Shown in pieces: positions 14,649 through 20,609 of a DNA stretch of 20,609 bases; within the stretch, counting starts at the first letter, position 1, and each line of letters begins with the position of its first letter. The translations under genes were made by a program, and so were the position numbers. The stretch comes from a virus: positions 1 to 20,609 of the IMG/VR virus record IMGVR_UViG_3300048584_000038, one strand, 5' to 3'. Under the pieces are notes generated by a model. The model was given only the letters and a program-made list of their open reading frames with translations. It had not been told where the DNA came from and ran no database searches.

Positions 14649-15341
14649 TTAAGCTGAAAGGGGGGGAGCAGCTTGTTTTTGGCGTTGAGCATCTAATCTT
14701 CTAGACCCACGGAGTTCCATCACTTCCCCGGTCCATTTCATTTTAAGAGCATCTTCACCCACAAACTTATGAGCACAACGCCTTCCTTTGGTATCGTGAG
14801 CTAGCGACTTAGAATCTCGATGCTGAACCAGTGAAGGAAAAGGGTACCAAGCCTGAATACGTAAGGATTCAAAAAACAAGGAAATTCTTCTATCATAGTT
14901 CTGAATCGTTTGCTTACTATAAAACTCAATAAGCTCAGGCAAAATGGCTGTAGGTACTACTACACAGGGACCCCAATAAACTCCATCCATCACAATCCAT
15001 GACGGTTTATGCCCCCTAATTAGCTTTTCTATGTGCTCTGCAAAGGGAGATACCCTTCCCAAGTATCCAACCATTGGAGAGTTTTCAGGCATATAGCGCA
15101 GGGCGTGTTCTATGCCAGCTACAAGATTAGGGCAAGGCAATGCATCGTCCTGCAATACTAGATGATGAGTCGCTTCTGGGTCAAAAGCCTCTAAGCTTCG
15201 TTTTCCTGTTTCATGTCTGTCATTATATCGATCCCATACAGGTTCAAGTTTGCGGTCCAATAAATTTTCATTTAGGTCCTTTACCATAAGTTTTCTTTTA
15301 GGGTGAGCCATAATTACCCCAGATAGCTTGATCCTTCTCAT
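14649..15341 (-). CDS. Putative GT25-like glycosyltransferase
   Basis: A 230-residue protein with AGGAG before ATG 15341. The N-terminus 'IKLSGVIMAHPKRKLMV' is followed by 'THHLVLQDDALPCPNLV' (in parts); the Asp65-Asp66 pair resembles the acidic motif of GT-A fold enzymes of the GT25 type ('EDDA'). Downstream are 'PMVGYLGRVSPF', 'WGPCVVVPTAILPELIEFY' and 'WYPFPSLVQHRDSKSLAHD' (in parts), consistent with a donor/acceptor pocket. It is the last gene of a cassette of sugar-transfer genes and ends 55 bases before the packaging genes. The call is moderate: the fold is recognisable, the sugar and acceptor are not. Confidence 0.6.
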   Translation of the reverse strand: MRRIKLSGVIMAHPKRKLMVKDLNENLLDRKLEPVWDRYNDRHETGKRSLEAFDPEATHHLVLQDDALPCPNLVAGIEHALRYMPENSPMVGYLGRVSPFAEHIEKLIRGHKPSWIVMDGVYWGPCVVVPTAILPELIEFYSKQTIQNYDRRISLFFESLRIQAWYPFPSLVQHRDSKSLAHDTKGRRCAHKFVGEDALKMKWTGEVMELRGSRRLDAQRQKQAAPPLSA

Positions 15342-15368
15342 CTGTAAAACTCCTGTCAGTGAGTCGAT

Positions 15369-16037
15369 TTAGGATGGTAACCATGTCTGCATAGGCGAAC
15401 CCATACTAATTATCTTGCCCGCTCGATAACCTAAGGGCATAATAACCTCAGCTACTTTTCTGGAGGCCGTTCGGGTGTGAGCTTCAGCGTAAATAACCGG
15501 ACGGCATCGTTCGATGTTCTTTATTGCACCAGCCAGAACGTCATGCTCCATACCTTCAACGTCGACCTTAATAACAGCCAAGTCGTCTACCTGAACAAAG
15601 TCATCAATTCTATGAACTGGAACATGACCCCTGTCCAAGGTGAGTTCTGCTCCCTCACGAGTGGGATCAAATTCAATCCACATTCCCTCAGTAAAACGAC
15701 CACGAGTTGATTCTGCTCCAGCGCCCCAATCATGCACCGTGACATCAAGATCAGGATTAAGAATTAGGTTTTCCTCAAGAGCGGCCCGAGAATCATCAAA
15801 GGGCTCCCAAGCGTGGACCTTAAAACCACACACAGCAGCTAGCCATAAAGTGTGATTTCCAATGTGAGCACCAACATCAAATGCTGTGCCAGTGGCCCCG
15901 AGACGGTAAATCTCCTGTAACAACTTCTTTTCGTAAGGTTCTCCATTAGCAAGCTTAGAACCAACTCTACCGGGACCGGGGTTGACGATTTGGTACTGCT
16001 CACCTTGTGGGCCAGTAATTGTAACGATATCTCTCAT
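15369..16037 (-). CDS. FkbM-family SAM-dependent methyltransferase
   Basis: A 222-residue protein. I chose ATG 16037 because AGGAGA lies 7 nt upstream and it begins just after the preceding TAA; an upstream start would extend through the previous gene. The SAM-binding loop is 'FDVGAHIGNHT' (about residues 53-63), with the acidic end of the next strand in 'VHAWEPFDD' and the FkbM signature 'VIKVDVEGME' near residue 155. The C-terminus has 'RPVIYAEAH'. FkbM proteins O-methylate hydroxyls, often on sugars or polyketides. Between glycosyltransferase genes it most likely methylates a transferred sugar. This methylation target is inferred. Confidence 0.85.
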   Translation of the reverse strand: MRDIVTITGPQGEQYQIVNPGPGRVGSKLANGEPYEKKLLQEIYRLGATGTAFDVGAHIGNHTLWLAAVCGFKVHAWEPFDDSRAALEENLILNPDLDVTVHDWGAGAESTRGRFTEGMWIEFDPTREGAELTLDRGHVPVHRIDDFVQVDDLAVIKVDVEGMEHDVLAGAIKNIERCRPVIYAEAHTRTASRKVAEVIMPLGYRAGKIISMGSPMQTWLPS

Positions 16038-16038
16038 G

Positions 16039-16686
16039 TTAAATTCTCCTATTACGAATAGTTCTTTGGTGATGCCAATGATGTATAGTGTAGGAATCTG
16101 GAAATGATTCACCATATCTATCTAGTTCATTATGGGCATACGGATAAAAATACCAGTGAGGGTAAATCTTAAAGTCCTGTCCATGTTCTTGCCAAAGTGG
16201 AGTAATCCACTGGGGTCCCGTCATTATGCTCGGCCTGCGTAAATTATGACGTTGACAGTAACGCAATCTTTCATGTAATCCGTCAAGTAAGTAACCAATA
16301 AAATCATTTTCGGGCTCGGCACCCACAATTGCATTATTTACCCAAAGGGATTCTGGGTCCTCAAATCCCGCAAAACCTGTAACCTTTTTACAAAGTTCAT
16401 CTATTGGCTTAAGAGCCTCAAGGTCACAATCAATGTAAACACCACCGAACTTCCATAGTATTTCCAATCTAGCTATATCGGCACGCAATTGACCAACCTC
16501 ATTAGGTCCTACTAGCTTGGGAGCTATGTCAAACCAAGATCGGTGACTGATCCAGTCAAGATTGTCGTCAGTCCATTTCATGATCTCCCATTCTGGATGA
16601 AGAGGTTTCCATGTCTCTATGCACTTAACCAAGTGATCAGGCATGGGAGGGCCAACCCAAATATAGTGCAATATCTTTGGAATCAT
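16039..16686 (-). CDS. GT32-type glycosyltransferase (DXD sugar transferase)
   Basis: A 215-residue protein with the full signature of the DXD-containing sugar transferase (Och1/GT32-like) family. It has 'IPKILHYIWVG' at the N-terminus, 'HPEWEIMKWTDDN' at 30-42 and 'RADIARLEILWKFGGVYID' leading to Asp86-Cys-Asp88, the metal/nucleotide-sugar site. 'ALKPID' follows, and later 'NNAIVGAEP'. The C-terminus carries 'HHWHHQRT', a common end for this family. It starts by ATGA overlap with the GT2 gene upstream. Family members transfer mannose, galactose or related sugars; the donor cannot be read here. Confidence 0.85.
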   Translation of the reverse strand: MIPKILHYIWVGPPMPDHLVKCIETWKPLHPEWEIMKWTDDNLDWISHRSWFDIAPKLVGPNEVGQLRADIARLEILWKFGGVYIDCDLEALKPIDELCKKVTGFAGFEDPESLWVNNAIVGAEPENDFIGYLLDGLHERLRYCQRHNLRRPSIMTGPQWITPLWQEHGQDFKIYPHWYFYPYAHNELDRYGESFPDSYTIHHWHHQRTIRNRRI

Positions 16687-17279
16687 GATAATTTATGCTT
16701 TCTCATAACCTTACTACGAGCGTTTTGCTGTTTTTTGCTGTTTCCGCTTATTCCTTCATCAATCCAGTAAGCTATAAAATGAACGTTAGCAACATACACG
16801 CCAGTAGATCCATTACTAGTCATAGTTAAAAACATATCCCAATCCTGAAGGCTTTCAATCCGTTCATCAAAACCCGGAAAGGCTGATTTGCGAACCAAGC
16901 TCATTGTGGAGATGTAATTTTGTTTACGAAGCGCTTTCAGGTCGAACTCTCTTGCTGTATGGCGCTTCACACGACTGTTCGGGTAGTTAGCAGCCAAATA
17001 ATCGCAATATGCAAAGTCGTGATCACCTATACCTTCAAGTAGTTTTTTAAGAAAATCTCGACTCAAAATAACATCATCATCGCAAAAGAACAAAAACTCC
17101 TGACTAGAGAGAGAAGCACCCTTATTTCTTTTCCATTGATTATTTTCGTCTCCATCCAATACATGGATCTCACGAGGCCTATTATGTTCTACACTTGGAA
17201 GGCAGTAGCTACGAAAAAAGTCCTCTCGACTCTTAAGATGAGGTATTACAACCGAAATCGGAAGAGTTTGCTCACTCAT
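16683..17279 (-). CDS. GT2-type glycosyltransferase
   Basis: A 198-residue GT-A enzyme. 'ISVVIPHLKSR' opens the nucleotide-binding fold, 'EIHVLDGDEN' gives the second strand, 'RNKGASLSSQEFLFFCDDD' leads to the metal-binding Asp67-Asp69, and 'FDERIESLQDWDMFLTM' contains the acidic 'DWD' of the acceptor side. It lacks a membrane segment and is shorter than many GT2 proteins, but the core is complete. It overlaps both neighbours by ATGA-type junctions, so it is co-translated with the other sugar genes. Confidence 0.8.
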   Translation of the reverse strand: MSEQTLPISVVIPHLKSREDFFRSYCLPSVEHNRPREIHVLDGDENNQWKRNKGASLSSQEFLFFCDDDVILSRDFLKKLLEGIGDHDFAYCDYLAANYPNSRVKRHTAREFDLKALRKQNYISTMSLVRKSAFPGFDERIESLQDWDMFLTMTSNGSTGVYVANVHFIAYWIDEGISGNSKKQQNARSKVMRKHKLS

Positions 17280-18034
17280 TTGTGATCCAAACCGTGAACG
17301 TCACAAGCCTTGTCAAAAAGCTTTTTAGAAATCTGGTAATTAGACTTTTGAGATCCCACCGGAGATGACTTATGCCATTCATGTATCATCTTAACGGTCC
17401 CAAGATACATAATTTTATAACCATGTCCCCTGAGATGGTACGAATAATATGTTTCCTCGAAAAAGTGTGGAGTAGGCAGAAATGCCCCTTCTGCCTCAGG
17501 TGCAGCCTCACGATAAAGTGAGCACTCAGTCATTTCATCCCAAGTCGATCTGCGAGTGAAGTAGGCTGATCCTGAAACAGATACCACCTCTTCCTCCACC
17601 CGGTACTTGCGGGGATGGGGAGACAACCAAGCCCTTGCCTTCATTGTTTTCTCATTGCCAATGAAACCGGCATGAGTTAGTCGATTCTTGGAGTCAACCT
17701 GCATGGGACCAACAGCGCCAACATCTGGATTCTCGTCAAGATATAAAGAGCAGTAGTCTGGACAAGCAGAATCAAGAAACTTGGTGTCTGCATTGAAGAA
17801 ACCAATGTTTCGACCTGAAGAAAGTCTCGCACCACGATTGCAGGCCCGAGCAAAACCAATATTATCGGAGACTGCAAGATAACCAACGTTATGCTTCATG
17901 GACCGACCTTCAGTCTCAACGTCAATGACTATAATTTCTGACTCTAGCTCATGTTCAAACTCAAACCAACTATCAAGAAATCGATCAAGAAGAGAGTCCG
18001 TATGATAATTAACTACCACGACACTGAGGTCCAT
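17276..18034 (-). CDS. GT2-type glycosyltransferase (rhamnosyltransferase-like)
   Basis: A 252-residue protein starting at ATG 18034, which shares its A with the previous stop (TGATG); GTG and TTG codons just upstream are less likely starts. It shows 'LSVVVVNYHTD' at the N-terminus, 'DNIGFARACNRGAR' (a hallmark of WbbL/RfbF-like enzymes), 'GFFNADT' as the DXD-equivalent, 'VGAVGPMQVD', 'VSGSAYFTRRSTWDEM' and 'FEETYYSYHLRGHGYKIMYL' (in parts) with an acidic pair. 'IHEWHKSS' near the C-terminus is also typical. Family members often add rhamnose to a lipid or protein-linked glycan; the donor here is inferred at best. Confidence 0.83.
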   Translation of the reverse strand: MDLSVVVVNYHTDSLLDRFLDSWFEFEHELESEIIVIDVETEGRSMKHNVGYLAVSDNIGFARACNRGARLSSGRNIGFFNADTKFLDSACPDYCSLYLDENPDVGAVGPMQVDSKNRLTHAGFIGNEKTMKARAWLSPHPRKYRVEEEVVSVSGSAYFTRRSTWDEMTECSLYREAAPEAEGAFLPTPHFFEETYYSYHLRGHGYKIMYLGTVKMIHEWHKSSPVGSQKSNYQISKKLFDKACDVHGLDHK

Positions 18035-18741
18035 CACCAACCCACTCTCTTGTCTACAACATTCAAAAGCTCTGGCGCCATAACATGCTTGCTGATGCAG
18101 GTAGGATCAAACCACAGTTTTCCTTGCTGCTCGTGTATAGCAGTAGACCAACCAAGATCCTCACCTTGACGATGGAAACGGTAATCTGTATTGTAAGCAG
18201 AATATCTCATAAAGCTGGAAGCTATAAGAACGTCCGCTCTTGTAGGTCTGGACCCCAAGCATCTATTCCACATACCGGGATGACCCTTCTTCGTCCAGTA
18301 ACCGGCATTGGTGTATCTTTCAGAACGCTTGGACAGGAAGCACTTGGTACCCACTGCCCATAAATCTGGCTGTTCACGCAGAATCCCCAAGGCCGATTTG
18401 ATAGCCAAGGGGTGAAGTAGAATATCTGAATCTAAACTGAAGAAAATTTCTGGCTCTCTATCTCTTACGTATGAGAGAAGCTCATTGCGTAAAGCTGCCA
18501 TATGGTGATACCTCTGCTGGGACCAACGATGGTCACCCGGTGCAGAGTGAAGATCGGTAAACTCAATGTGGGCAGACGGATAGCCGTCAATCAGCCACTG
18601 TGGATCATCTTCCCGGTACGCCAAGAAAAGTACATCTATCTCAACGTCAGCTACATCTGCGGCTGCTTCCAAGTAGGCTCTGTATTCTCTGATAATCCAG
18701 TCTCGGTCAGAGCTTATAGGGCATCCAACTAGAATCCTCAT
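18034..18741 (-). CDS. GT-A fold glycosyltransferase with DSD motif
   Basis: A 235-residue protein. ATG 18741 overlaps the nuclease stop (ATGA); a start 19 codons earlier would run far into that gene and adds no conserved sequence. 'RILVGCPISSDRD' opens the fold. 'ALRNELLSYVRDREPEIFFS' (in parts) leads into Asp104-Ser-Asp106 ('LDSDILLHP'). 'GEDLGW' at 193-198 and 'FDPTCISKHVM' near the end complete the likely active site. The layout (RN..L...., then LDSD, then GED..W, then a late His) resembles Anp1/GT62-like and related transferases. It is the first gene of the sugar cassette. Confidence 0.75.
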   Translation of the reverse strand: MRILVGCPISSDRDWIIREYRAYLEAAADVADVEIDVLFLAYREDDPQWLIDGYPSAHIEFTDLHSAPGDHRWSQQRYHHMAALRNELLSYVRDREPEIFFSLDSDILLHPLAIKSALGILREQPDLWAVGTKCFLSKRSERYTNAGYWTKKGHPGMWNRCLGSRPTRADVLIASSFMRYSAYNTDYRFHRQGEDLGWSTAIHEQQGKLWFDPTCISKHVMAPELLNVVDKRVGW

Positions 18742-19100
18742 AGGTAACCAGCCTTTGCCATTAGGGTCATGAAGAGATCCATCGGCATCATTGCCCACCA
18801 GTCCTCAGGTCTGGGTTTCCCTTTGGGGCGTACTGCGATAAACCCCATCTCTGATCCTGCATTTTCCATCTCTGATTCAAGCTCACGCATCCACTGAGGG
18901 ACATCAAGGGAGGCACCAGACTTGACTTCCACACAGACATTCCAAGCCCGATCAGGAGCAGCCCAACCAGCAATATCACCCTGATCGTAACGACCCTTGA
19001 GGTGACGACGCTCGGCATTCGCAATCCCGTGCCTGATGAGGTACTGAACATACTTTTCCTCTGTTTCAGCGCCTTTAGCTTTAGCTGTCGAGGGTTTCAT
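18738..19100 (-). CDS. PD-(D/E)XK nuclease, Holliday-junction-resolvase-like
   Basis: A 120-residue protein starting at ATG 19100; a TTG start 14 codons upstream would overlap the previous gene by 62 nt and adds non-conserved residues. The motif order is Glu in 'AKGAETEEKYVQYL', 'AERRHLKGRYDQGDIAGW' with the catalytic Asp in 'GDI', and 'VCVEVKSGASLD' giving the E-x-K. 'VPQWMRELESEMENAG', 'GFIAVRPKGKP' and 'WWAMMPM' follow. This matches small phage nucleases annotated as Holliday junction resolvases or RusA-independent resolvases in mycobacteriophages. The role may be resolving branched DNA before packaging. It overlaps both neighbours. Confidence 0.78.
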   Translation of the reverse strand: MKPSTAKAKGAETEEKYVQYLIRHGIANAERRHLKGRYDQGDIAGWAAPDRAWNVCVEVKSGASLDVPQWMRELESEMENAGSEMGFIAVRPKGKPRPEDWWAMMPMDLFMTLMAKAGYL

Positions 19101-19413
19101 TAGGCTCTTCACAAGTTCTTGAAAACAATTCAACGTCACCAATGTAAAACGTTTCAGTCCACCAACTAAACATCTCGTGTAGATCAGTTACCTTTTGCTT
19201 TTTAGATGTAATAGAACTCTGCTCCACATATCCATAGGGCGGAACGTAGAAACCGCCCTGAGAATCATCTTCCATTTGTACAATCAAATGGAAGTAAGGA
19301 ACAGCATCCTCTAACCAAACAGAGGTAGCTCGACCATTAAGACCCAAGAGATCTACTAGTTGATCAACCGGCATACTGATGTGATGGAATGGCTTCGACC
19401 AGTCTTCATTCAT
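19081..19413 (-). CDS. Small protein of unknown function
   Basis: A 110-residue acidic protein starting by ATGA overlap with the previous gene. It contains 'VDQLVDLLGLNGRATSVWLED', 'YFHLIVQMEDDSQGGFYVPPY' (in parts) and an aromatic helix 'LHEMFSWWTETFYIGD'. No domain or catalytic motif is recognised and no membrane segment is seen. The mix of strands and helices suggests a small globular protein. It lies between another unknown and the resolvase-like nuclease, so it may belong to a DNA-metabolism or accessory group. Confidence 0.7.
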   Translation of the reverse strand: MNEDWSKPFHHISMPVDQLVDLLGLNGRATSVWLEDAVPYFHLIVQMEDDSQGGFYVPPYGYVEQSSITSKKQKVTDLHEMFSWWTETFYIGDVELFSRTCEEPNETLDS

Positions 19414-19796
19414 TCAAGGTCCTCTAACTCTTTAATGATCTGCTGTAGATCAGATGCAGCACTTTTCACTCTCTTTGAGGTTATCAACTCATCCTCAACG
19501 ACATCAGACTCAATGTCAGTCACTACCATCATATATCTAATATTGATACATGAACCAATATCATCAAATGAAAAAGATGAGGGCAGCCACTTATCGATAT
19601 TATCGTACATCACCTCAAGAGCAAGCTTGACACGCTTTGTTGTAGCTTCTCTCTGTTCATCTGTCATGAGAGCATAAATCTCCTTGGATTGTTTAGCGTA
19701 CTCATAGTTTTCTCGTCTGGATTCCCAATTTAATGCTGGAGTAAGAACATCGGTGGTGACTTCTGTGGTCACGCCTGCAAAATCATAGATAGCCAT
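19410..19796 (-). CDS. Small protein of unknown function, probably leaderless
   Basis: A 128-residue acidic protein. Residues about 24-65 form a charged helix region ('ESRRENYEYAKQSKEIYALM', 'DEQREATTKRVKLALEVMYD'), followed by 'FDDIGSCINIRYMMVVTD' and a C-terminal helix ('SAASDLQQIIKELEDLE') suited to oligomerisation. No family is recognised. No Shine-Dalgarno precedes ATG 19796, but TAAAAT ends 6 nt before it, so translation probably starts at the very 5' end of the mRNA. It is the first gene after the UUCG terminator and thus probably the first gene of the long operon that continues through the sugar and head genes. Confidence 0.7.
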   Translation of the reverse strand: MAIYDFAGVTTEVTTDVLTPALNWESRRENYEYAKQSKEIYALMTDEQREATTKRVKLALEVMYDNIDKWLPSSFSFDDIGSCINIRYMMVVTDIESDVVEDELITSKRVKSAASDLQQIIKELEDLE

Positions 19797-19808
19797 GAAG
19801 CTATTTTA
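19797..19808 (-). promoter_or_regulatory. Candidate leaderless promoter (-10 box) at start of the long operon
   Basis: TAAAAT (19803-19808, minus strand) lies exactly 6 nt before ATG 19796, directly after a terminator. The expected -35 zone overlaps the terminator U-tract and has no good TTGACA match. The absence of a ribosome site and the same spacing as the 20259-20286 promoter support it. Confidence 0.5.
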
Positions 19809-19822
19809 CTTCATAAAAGGCC

Positions 19823-19864
19823 AAAAAAAATACAGAAAGGGGAAGGACCGAAGCCCTCCCCCTT
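19823..19864 (-). terminator. Rho-independent terminator with UUCG tetraloop
   Basis: A 12-bp stem (arms 19837-19848 and 19853-19864) closed by C(UUCG)G in minus-strand RNA is followed within a few bases by eight U (19823-19830). Two stem positions are G·U wobbles in minus-strand RNA and would be A·C mismatches in the other direction, so it acts on minus transcripts. It ends the small unit holding the 19896-20252 gene. Confidence 0.88.
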
Positions 19865-19895
19865 GTGCGAGTGAAAATCTAAAAGAATCTAAAAA

Positions 19896-20252
19896 TCAAT
19901 CATCTGGGAAGTCGAGAAGATCGTCCTTCTCTTCCTGAGCCACCGCCTGAAAGACTTCAAGCTCATTAGGCGCGATTTTCATGAACTCCTGATTCAGCGA
20001 ATGAGTGTCGGGGTTCAGAACCCTGTCACTCCACGCCACATCTCCGATCCTCAGCGTAAGAACCATATAGAACTGGCCGATCCCCTCTGCCACCATTTGG
20101 TCGGGAGGTAGATCGCTGTCGGCTGCCTCCATAAAGGCTTCGTCCATCCCCGTCTCGGGCATGGCCCCAACAGAGTGATTCATGAGGTACAACCCGATCT
20201 TACGGAGTTCGTCCTCGACTGCTTCTAGGATGTCGTCTGGAAATTCGCTCAT
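19896..20252 (-). CDS. Small acidic protein of unknown function, probably leaderless
   Basis: A 118-residue, strongly acidic protein. It starts 'SEFPDDILEAVEDELRKIGL' and ends 'EEKDDLLDFPDD', with 'IGQFYMVLTLRIGDVAWSDR' in the middle as the only clearly beta segment, and 'NQEFMKIAPNELEVFQAVAQ' as a helix. No domain is recognised. It is transcribed alone: a TTGACA/TAAAGT promoter ends 6 nt before the ATG, no Shine-Dalgarno is present, and a strong terminator follows 32 nt after the stop. Such an isolated, separately expressed acidic protein could be an early inhibitor or DNA mimic, but this is only a guess from charge and context. Confidence 0.75.
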   Translation of the reverse strand: MSEFPDDILEAVEDELRKIGLYLMNHSVGAMPETGMDEAFMEAADSDLPPDQMVAEGIGQFYMVLTLRIGDVAWSDRVLNPDTHSLNQEFMKIAPNELEVFQAVAQEEKDDLLDFPDD

Positions 20253-20286
20253 GAGTGGACTTTAGCACAATATTGGCGGCTGTCAA
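20253..20286 (-). promoter_or_regulatory. Leaderless promoter (TTGACA - 16 nt - TAAAGT)
   Basis: On the minus strand TTGACA (20281-20286) is followed after 16 nt by TAAAGT (20259-20264), then 6 nt and ATG 20252. The -35 box is a perfect sigma-70-type match and overlaps the stop codon of the winged-helix gene. The position predicts transcription starting at or beside the start codon; no ribosome site is present. Confidence 0.7.
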
Positions 20287-20552
20287 GTCCGGCTTTGCGT
20301 CTTCGATTTAATGTACTGGCGACGTAGCTGCTTGAACTTATCCCAAGGGATCTTGTCTGGATCATACACAACAAGGAACTTGTGACCGTTCTTGTCGATC
20401 AGCCCCATCTCAACAAACTCTTTCATAATTCCAGAAAGTTGTTGATATGAAACTCCAATACGCTTAGCTACCTCTCCCTGAGAAAGGGAGATAATACCAC
20501 TCGCATTGGAGTTCTCGTACAGAAACCTGTAAAGCGATTCTCTATCGTACAT
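20283..20552 (-). CDS. Winged-helix DNA-binding protein
   Basis: An 89-residue protein. Residues about 4-58 form a winged helix-turn-helix: 'SLYRFLYENSN' helix, 'GIISLSQGEVAKRIGVSYQQ' (in parts) as helices 2 and 3 with the typical 'Q.E.A.R.GVS.Q..S.....' pattern, and 'EMGLIDKNGHKFLVVYD' as the wing hairpin. A basic tail (FKQLRRQYIKSK) follows and could contact DNA. The start ATG abuts the previous stop (TGAATG). It may regulate nearby promoters or act in replication; no partner domain is present to decide. Confidence 0.75.
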   Translation of the reverse strand: MYDRESLYRFLYENSNASGIISLSQGEVAKRIGVSYQQLSGIMKEFVEMGLIDKNGHKFLVVYDPDKIPWDKFKQLRRQYIKSKTQSRT

Positions 20553-20609
20553 TCAGCACCAAACCCTATACCCAACTGCATCAAGAAGCTTAATGGCCTT
20601 ACCCCAATC
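20553..20609 (-). CDS. 3' end of an unidentified gene (5' end outside window)
   Basis: The frame is open from the window edge to TGA at 20553-20555, giving the last 18 residues (DWGKAIKLLDAVGYRVWC). The stop directly abuts the next ATG (TGAATG), the tight spacing seen elsewhere in this genome, which supports it being a real gene end. Too short to identify. Confidence 0.55.
   Translation of the reverse strand, partial: DWGKAIKLLDAVGYRVWC

Noticed and set aside
16038-16115. Longer N-terminus for the FkbM methyltransferase (26 extra residues)
   Set aside because: It runs through the end of the GT32 gene, whereas ATG 16037 has an AGGAGA site at ideal spacing.
18742-18798. Longer N-terminus for the first glycosyltransferase (19 extra residues)
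   Set aside because: It would overlap the nuclease gene heavily, and the conserved fold begins exactly at the ATG in the ATGA junction.

Overview
The window is part of the genome of a tailed double-stranded DNA phage (or a closely related prophage). Every gene I can support lies on the minus strand, so the biological reading order runs from base 20609 down to base 1. The genes are tightly packed and many stop/start pairs overlap (ATGA or TGATG), so most of the window reads as one long operon. Base composition looks mid-40s % GC by eye. The families (HTH gene beside TerL, capsid maturation protease with a cysteine-rich insert, scaffold, MCP, a neck set whose stopper has the 'GLGPVTVYQ' ending) resemble structural modules I associate with phages of Actinobacteria. 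Two candidate leaderless promoters (TAAAGT or TAAAAT placed 6 nt before an ATG) fit that. The host assignment is inference, not proof.

Layout in transcription order. (1) 20609-19896: the tail end of an unidentified gene, a small winged-helix DNA-binding protein, and a small acidic protein with its own promoter and a strong UUCG-loop terminator. (2) 19796-18738: two unknown small proteins and a PD-(D/E)XK, Holliday-junction-resolvase-like nuclease. (3) 18741-14649: a six-gene sugar-transfer cassette holding a DSD glycosyltransferase, two GT2-type enzymes, a GT32-type enzyme, an FkbM methyltransferase and a GT25-like enzyme. (4) 14593-10745: two candidate packaging or regulatory proteins, one with an XRE-type HTH, then the large terminase, which is interrupted by a 349-residue intein carrying a LAGLIDADG endonuclease. 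(5) 10803-8481: a small Cys/His zinc-site protein, an unknown protein and the portal. (6) 8445-5367: capsid maturation protease, coiled-coil scaffold, a putative decoration protein and the major capsid protein, ending in a second UUCG-loop hairpin. (7) 5249-3085: an unknown post-capsid protein and neck proteins (adaptor, stopper, tail terminator). (8) 3076-1: two small beta-rich, baseplate/fibre-like proteins and a long tail fibre that runs off the left edge. This fibre is open for 780 codons.

Together the genes encode DNA packaging (TerS candidates, TerL, portal), procapsid assembly and maturation (scaffold, protease, MCP, decoration), the head-tail joint and the adsorption apparatus. The glycosyltransferase/methyltransferase block sits directly upstream of the terminase in the same direction. 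It is a good candidate for glycosylating virion proteins, though host-surface or DNA modification cannot be excluded. Points most worth a second look are the TerL intein with an apparently non-canonical C-terminal junction (Lys in place of the penultimate His), the six-gene glycosylation cassette, the paired leaderless promoters, a 21-bp palindrome after the capsid gene, and fibre genes placed directly after the neck genes with no tail tube or tape measure between them. No gene-free stretch exceeds about 120 bases, and I saw no tRNA, rRNA or CRISPR array.
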